A stretch of 64,000 bases of DNA from Clytia hemisphaerica (taxonomy: Eukaryota > Cnidaria > Hydrozoa > Leptothecata > Clytiidae), in contig CACVBU010000011.1 of the NCBI GenBank assembly GCA_902728285.1, positions 372,001 to 436,000 of the forward strand. Reading direction: 5' to 3'. A model generated the notes under the pieces. The model had not been told where the DNA came from, did not search any database, and worked only from the letters and a program-made list of their open reading frames with translations. A program made the translations under genes and the position numbers. Below, one piece after another: positions 58,679 through 64,000 of the stretch. Positions within the stretch are counted from its first letter, which is position 1, and each line of letters begins with the position of its first letter.

Positions 58679-61444
58679 CTATAGAGTTCCATTTGCTGCC
58701 TTGAATCTAGTAGTGTAAATCAGTTTTTGTATTTCGAGTTTCAAATGTTCTTTTTGTTGTTCGTCCGACATTTGAGCCAGCGAGCAAGCTACCATATGTC
58801 CGAAAATTTCGTCCGCCGTGTTCAACGGAACTTCTATTGTTTTAAACGGTGTATGATTGTTCTCTTTACGTATCGAGTGTTGAGTTTGAATGTCTTTTGG
58901 TGTAAGAGAGGGCGCTTCCGCCCATACATCCTCCGGACAATGGCGTTTCCGAGATGTGCTCCCTGTTGATTCAGGGCTGCTTACTATTTGGTATTTCGTG
59001 AAGGGAGAACTTGAGTGACTTAAATGTCCGTTAGTGTTTTCAAAACGTTCATCTGAGTATAACGTGCGCTCCGGGGCGTTTGAATGCAGGTTATTGGGCT
59101 CATTCCGCAATGCGGAACTTGTCGTCGGCGAATAATCGTTCCGGACGTTCCCAGGTATCATAGTATACGGTATGGTCGGTTGTGAGGGATCACCCATTGA
59201 TGTCAATTGTTCACCGCGTGAGGGCTCCCGGGGTTTCCGGCCACGCCTTGTAGTGTTTAAAGAGCTCTTAGCAGCCCTGTTGGTGACACTCTCGTATAAG
59301 AAGGACATTTTATCATAGAACTTCCAACGTGGAAAAGCTCTACTGCTTCCAACACATTTCGCGTCTAAAGCCTCTGTTCGTTGACGTTGTGAACAGTAAT
59401 AGGTTCTCAGGCTATGCATTTTATCATTGACGTCTCTTTGAGATATGTTCATTTCTTTACTGATGAATTCCATGACTAGCTTCCGTTCGCTTTGCACGTA
59501 GTATAATGGGTGATTCGTGTCGTATAAAATGTCATTGTCACTCCACAGAGCGATCAAAGTGGATATTTCGTTGTCGTTCCATTCCCGGCGACCGCCCGCC
59601 TCTTCTCTCTCGCGGTCCGTCTTTCGACCGCGTTTACCAGAATTCATGAAACTCAACGCACGCATGTTGCCCATGGTTTGTGAAGGTGACAAATCACCGT
59701 TGATTGAGATTGGACTCATTCGGCTGCTTCTTGAGTCTTCATTCATGTTGGCGGGTGTATTTCCACGCCCCATATCTATAAGACAAGGTAAATGTTGATG
59801 TTTTCCGCCTTCTAAAACGCCCATTTATTTCTCAAGAAAATCAGTTTGACTGAGTTTCAGTGTAAGCTGAGAATGACTTTAAGTTTCTGTTCTATATTCT
59901 TCTCGTTGTCAGTGCTGTACTTTAATTAAAGTTGACATGTCAAAAACCTACCCTTATATTAGCAAAATGTTTAAATAATTTAAATCACGTGATAGAATTG
60001 TTCAAACCAAGTCAGCCAGAAAACCACAGCAAAAATAAAAATATATTTGAAAGAAAAACAAATGTTTTTGGCACCTTAAGTACATTAAGATGGAATTTCA
60101 AAATGAGGTCCTGTCCTCTAAAAACACCGATAAATTACGTATTTTGTTTTTTGGCGTGTATCAGTATTTTTCCGCTTTCAATCCAGATATACATGCTATT
60201 ACGCATCAAAGCTTACTTTTATATAACTCCTAAGGCATGTTCGCGTGATCTATTGAACGAGAGTGATTCAACCACAATTTATTGTATTTTTCATAGAATT
60301 TCACTCTCTCTATCAAAATAAAAGATATTGCGGGACGTCCTTACCTACTATTTTTAACTTGATTTCAATCATATTTTTATGTTCTTATCTTTTGTGAGCG
60401 TTTTAAATACTCAACCTGGGCTTTGACGTGACCTTGACGATTTAAATTTAAGTGTATATATCATTTGTAGTTGACTCAATATTTATTACCCCCCCCCCTC
60501 CATCTTACTGTATCATAGAGGTATTGAGATAATGATAAAGGCAAAATAATTAGAAGATATTTTAAAAGTTATATAATTTCTTAAATCAAATGTCGCAATT
60601 TGGGATTCGTGTTAATTAAGAATAGGTATACGTTTGAATGGGAAATGTGATGTATGTGTATACAAAGGGCTCGACGAGACTTGTGAGACTGGCAGCTTTT
60701 TTAAATTTTCTTTATTCATTTTTTGAGATCCGAGGCTTACACTCTATTTTATCTTTAAGCTTTTGCCAAATTTCATCCGCATGTAAAATAAGTGGCTTCA
60801 TTGACTTTGACTTCACACTGAGAAGTTTCATCTCTATAGATCCTTCGGGGCTTTCAACTCAATGGTATTAGTTATTGATTTCAAATGCCGCGCGGGAGTT
60901 CGGGAGACTGAAACTCAAAAAGCATATAGGTGACTGTGCCTATGACTTTAGGAGACTGTGGGTATCAGTCCCTTAGAACCGTAAGGACGAGGGAAGAGTG
61001 TACTGACCTTGTTCGATGATTCAAGATTCGTGTCAATGTCTCTGACAGACAGTTTAAATCACCGCGTACTCTTAGGCTCCAAATAAACGGGGGGGGGGGG
61101 TGAAAATTGTGATAACGAAAACCCCAAAATAAGGTAAATATAGGCTAAAATCAGGATATTTAGAGTCGAATAAGGGACCTTCTCTTTGAAAGCTTAAATT
61201 ATTCTTAAAATTAATAAACGGGGGGGGGGTCCTAATAAGGTCCGGGGGGGTTGGAAAATTTTCGAAAAAAAATTCCAAGCGGGGGAGGCGTATATTTGGA
61301 ACCTAAAAGTAAACTTCTAGACCGCTCAACATGTTCGAACTCACCTGCAGAATGTGGTCTTGGTACCCGTTCGTCTTCTTCTTCCTCTTTGCTTTCAATA
61401 TAAGTTGTCGTTGGTGCAGTGGACGCCGTTCTCTGTTCGCTCAT
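58679..61444 (-). CDS. MADF-BESS type DNA-binding protein (398 aa, 2 exons)
   Basis: On the minus strand exon 1 runs 61444-61345 (MSEQRTASTAPTTTYIESKE, acidic) and exon 2 59775-58679. The donor ctgcag/gtgagt and acceptor cttatag join in phase 1 to give a single frame ending at a stop. Residues roughly 90-190 form a MADF (Myb/SANT-like) domain (REWNDNEISTLIALWSDN, then YVQSERKLVMEFISKEMN, VNDKMHSLRTYYCSQRQR, WKFYDKMSFLYESV), preceded by a basic GKRGRKTDRERE that may be a nuclear signal. The C-terminus (EIFGHMVACSLAQMSDEQQ then KEHLKLEIQKLIYTTRF) resembles a BESS motif for protein contact. Such proteins bind DNA and regulate transcription; some are domesticated from transposons. The middle is Ser/Thr/Pro-rich with no folded domain. 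No terminal repeats flank it, so I read it as a host gene. Confidence 0.88.
61091..61250. repeat. Poly-G tracts in the MADF-BESS intron
   Basis: Two aataaacggggggggg blocks (61084, 61209) and a further ggtccggggggg (61241) lie near the donor. 59876-61080 of this intron shows nothing else. Confidence 0.6.
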
Positions 61445-61514
61445 ATTAAATGCATATGTTATCTGTAGAATAAAAAATGAGGAAAGTTATCCAGCAACCA
61501 TCAAAAACATTTGC

Positions 61515-62050
61515 TAAATCATCATCATCATCATAATCATCATCATCATCCTTCGACCTACGTCCGAATGGACCTAGGTCGGAAATAAACAATAGCCCTC
61601 CCTCCACAGCTCTCGATCAGCCATTGCAATATCCAATTCCTCAATCTCTAGCGCTGTTTCCCGTTTCAAAATATCAAGAAATGTGCGCTTTCTCGAGCGC
61701 CTAGGGCCTGCAGGACACCAAGGTAAAATTTCTGACACGATTTCGTTTTTCGCACGGAAGCAGTGACCTGAAAAAGAGAGCATCCTGCTGGTCAAAACAG
61801 AGGAAATTCTCGGGAGTCCATGATAGATTTCTTGAAGGGTTGAGTGGTTGCGCCAATCAAGATTCTGGACTCTTTTCAAAAGATTTGTATAACAGCCATC
61901 ATCTTTTAAGGCTCTTTAGCATGGTTTTTGTCTTGGTCTAAGTCTCCAAGCCATATAGAGAATGGACTCGATAAGACTTTTAAAAGTTTGAAGTTTGAGA
62001 GCATTAGACAAATTAGAGTGCCATATCTTGTTTAAATTATTACAAGCTAA
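61515..62050 (-). pseudogene. LINE 3' remnant with a (GAT)n tail
   Basis: The minus-strand frame 61574-61879 reads MKRVQNLDWRNHSTLQEI then LPRISSVLTSRMLSFSGHCF and REIETALE-like text, as in the LINE remnant at 4440. On the plus strand its 3' side is a (ATC)n run (61519-61551), i.e. (GAT)n on the element strand, the kind of short tandem tail used by RTE-type LINEs. 5'-truncated. Confidence 0.75.
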
Positions 62051-62084
62051 ATAAAACAATCAATCATATTCGAAAAACGTATTT

Positions 62085-62345
62085 CATGGAGGATGATGCA
62101 CTGGATTTGAAACCCAAAGATCAAGATTCAACCTTTCTCATGCGAGGAAAAATGAAGCCATAGGTTTTGCACTTAGTTCGAATAATATATATTTTTCGAA
62201 ATCTGGCGATAGATTTAACTTTCAACCCGAGGTTCGTGTAAAACCACACGGCTCACGCTTTTTGGATGAGAAATAAGTGGCTTCATTTGTATCTCATCCA
62301 ATAGTTTCAACCCCAGCATCTTCAGGGCTTAAACGTCAATGGTAG
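62085..62345 (+). repeat. SINE-like repeat
   Basis: ggatgatgcactggatttga is A-box like and aagattcaacctttc a decayed B box. The tail ataagtggcttcatttgtat through tcttcagggcttaaacgtca is also present at 60790-60870 (ataagtggcttcattgactt, ccttcggggctttcaactca). 62346-63800 shows no supported gene. Confidence 0.5.
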
Positions 62346-63800
62346 GAGGCAAGTGAAGTTGAATATCCCAACTTAACATCGTATTGAATAATGATAAAAC
62401 ATCGAGACCTCTTCTAAATCAAACTTCTACTAAATCTCATATAGTGGTACAATCTGCAAAAAAGAGTAGAAGTAACGACCTCCCTACTACCAACATCCCG
62501 TGTCAAAGGTTAGGATCTATGTCGCGGTGTCTCAATCAGCACCAATATAAGATGAACAACTTCCTGACATAAAATTCATTAAGGAATAAAATCACCGCAA
62601 CTAAAAACTCTGTAACTTTATTATCTCCTCAACTGGAACAAGATTGCTTGTCTCTCACGTCAACAAACCCTAATAAACTAGAAATTTCCATGCAACTCGA
62701 ACGAATTTGCATTCACGTAAAGTTGAGAGTCCAGTCTTTCAAGAATCCTGGTTCTTTGATGTCTAATTGTAAAGTAAATCTTCTGTCTAAGACGAAAAAC
62801 TTTTTGGTAACTTTTAAGAACCACTCAAAGAGATTTTCCTCGTAAAAAATCCTGTTCTCTGAAGAGTTAAATCGTTGTAACATAACACAAGTCTTTTCTA
62901 AACTGACCATACTCAATTATGAAGCCCCACAATTTAATAAGATTTCAATATTATTAGCTTCAAATGTTTTTTCTTTCTTATTTTTCCAACGGATTTTATT
63001 GATGAGGTCTTGATATAGTGTTACATGACATGCAAGTTACTGAACTTCAATTTTTGACTCCATGAAAGAACTACACGTCTTGAAAAAAAAACAAAGCATT
63101 GGCTAAGCATATGCTGAGCCTCCGTTTACGAAATCTCAATAATTAAAGTTATTGTATTTTCAAAATTTACCATATTTGAAATATTTTTACGTCATTACAT
63201 TAGCGTAGCATAAGCATAATAAAGCATATTTGAGGTTCAAAAACAGAATTTTGTTAAGCATAATGAGCCTCGCGAAAATTTACCCTATGCTAATGAAGAA
63301 AACGTGTATCTGATATGAAGTTTTCCCTCGAAAAGCGTTCGTGATATCACTCCATCTACACTCCATCAACCCTTAACTTATCACAAACCGGACAAAAAAG
63401 CTCAAACTGTTAATTCTGACATCCTCATTTCATTTTTACCCTTTTTGAAGCTTCTAAATTTGATTGGTTGATTTTCCGTCTATGTGCAAATATATTTATC
63501 GCTACATTTTGATCTACATCTCAGATTTAATGTGTTAGAATGAAAGAATTTATCACTTCCAGAGTTTCGAATGTCTCAAACCCTAACCGCCCATTCATCA
63601 TGAAGAGAAACACCCAACCTTCTTAACAGACATATAGTGATAAATCATAATAAGACCCCCCCCCCTTGTTTGAAAAATGATGAATCAACAGGCCCGTAAG
63701 TAGAAACTTTTTTTATATACTTCATACAAGGCTATTGACTAATTTTGAAATTATAAGCTAAATTGCTATTATTAAACACGATTTAAAAACTTCGTAGCCA

Positions 63801-63910
63801 AGGGGGGCGCAAAATTTTTATGACACTCTAGTTATCTTTTTAAATTATGAATAGATAATTACAGTGTCATAAAAATCCGCTCTCCTACACAAATTTTGCG
63901 TCCCTCCTGT
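63801..63910. repeat. Inverted-repeat element (small MITE)
   Basis: ggggggcgcaaaatttttat and gacactctagttatc on the left, gataattacagtgtcataaa and aattttgcgtccctcc on the right, form an imperfect inverted repeat over about 110 bp. Confidence 0.6.
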
Positions 63911-64000
63911 CTACACTACTGTTAAACCATTCGAATAAATGCGGTACTTCAATTCCAGGAAAAAATTCTAAAAAGGAGAAGGAAGCGTAAGCTAAAGACA

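Overview
This is 64 kb of animal nuclear DNA, AT-rich, with exons split by GT-AG introns of a few hundred bases to about 13 kb. The main gene has the coiled coil / PH / PH / MyTH4 / FERM layout known only from animals, and the repeats (MITEs, a Helitron, tRNA-derived SINEs, LINEs, a Ty3-type element, poly-G-ended repeats) fit an invertebrate. The sequence does not fix the phylum. There are no bacterial operons, rRNAs or CRISPR arrays.

Layout. 1-3692: 3' part of a Ty3-type LTR retrotransposon with one frameshift and its 3' LTR. 3693-16926: repeat-dominated DNA holding MITEs, a perfect 193-bp palindrome, a LINE broken by frameshifts (about 7.8-10.9 kb), and a 3.35-kb inverted-repeat structure (11.2-14.6 kb) that carries a non-autonomous Helitron. 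16927-51606: a plus-strand gene whose 30 exons I could chain in a single frame (1147 codons), encoding a PLEKHH/MAX-1-type protein; only the last FERM exon(s) were not found. Its introns are loaded with mobile DNA, including a 5'-truncated reverse-transcriptase element inserted inside a MITE, with both target-site duplications readable.

The 12.9-kb intron at 36471-49415 holds two complete same-strand genes. The first (37122-45155, five exons, 1831 aa) has one C2H2 finger, more than 1000 residues of coiled coil and an acidic Ser-rich tail, and I do not recognise it. The second (47152-48178, two exons, 120 aa) is a small secreted Ly6/three-finger protein. 51.6-58.6 kb is intergenic or 3'-flanking DNA with a LINE tail, a 586-bp tandem duplication and a SINE. 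58679-61444 (minus strand, two exons, 398 aa) encodes a MADF-BESS type DNA-binding protein. 61.5-64 kb holds another LINE remnant and SINE pieces.

The PLEKHH-type protein would act at the plasma membrane and cytoskeleton, the three-finger protein outside the cell and the MADF-BESS protein in the nucleus. I see no shared pathway. The nested genes are linked by position and not evidently by function. The items most worth a second look are the nested-gene intron and its unknown coiled-coil gene, the RT-in-MITE nest, the Helitron inside an inverted-repeat element, the tandem triplication across a splice donor, and the poly-G-ended repeat family.
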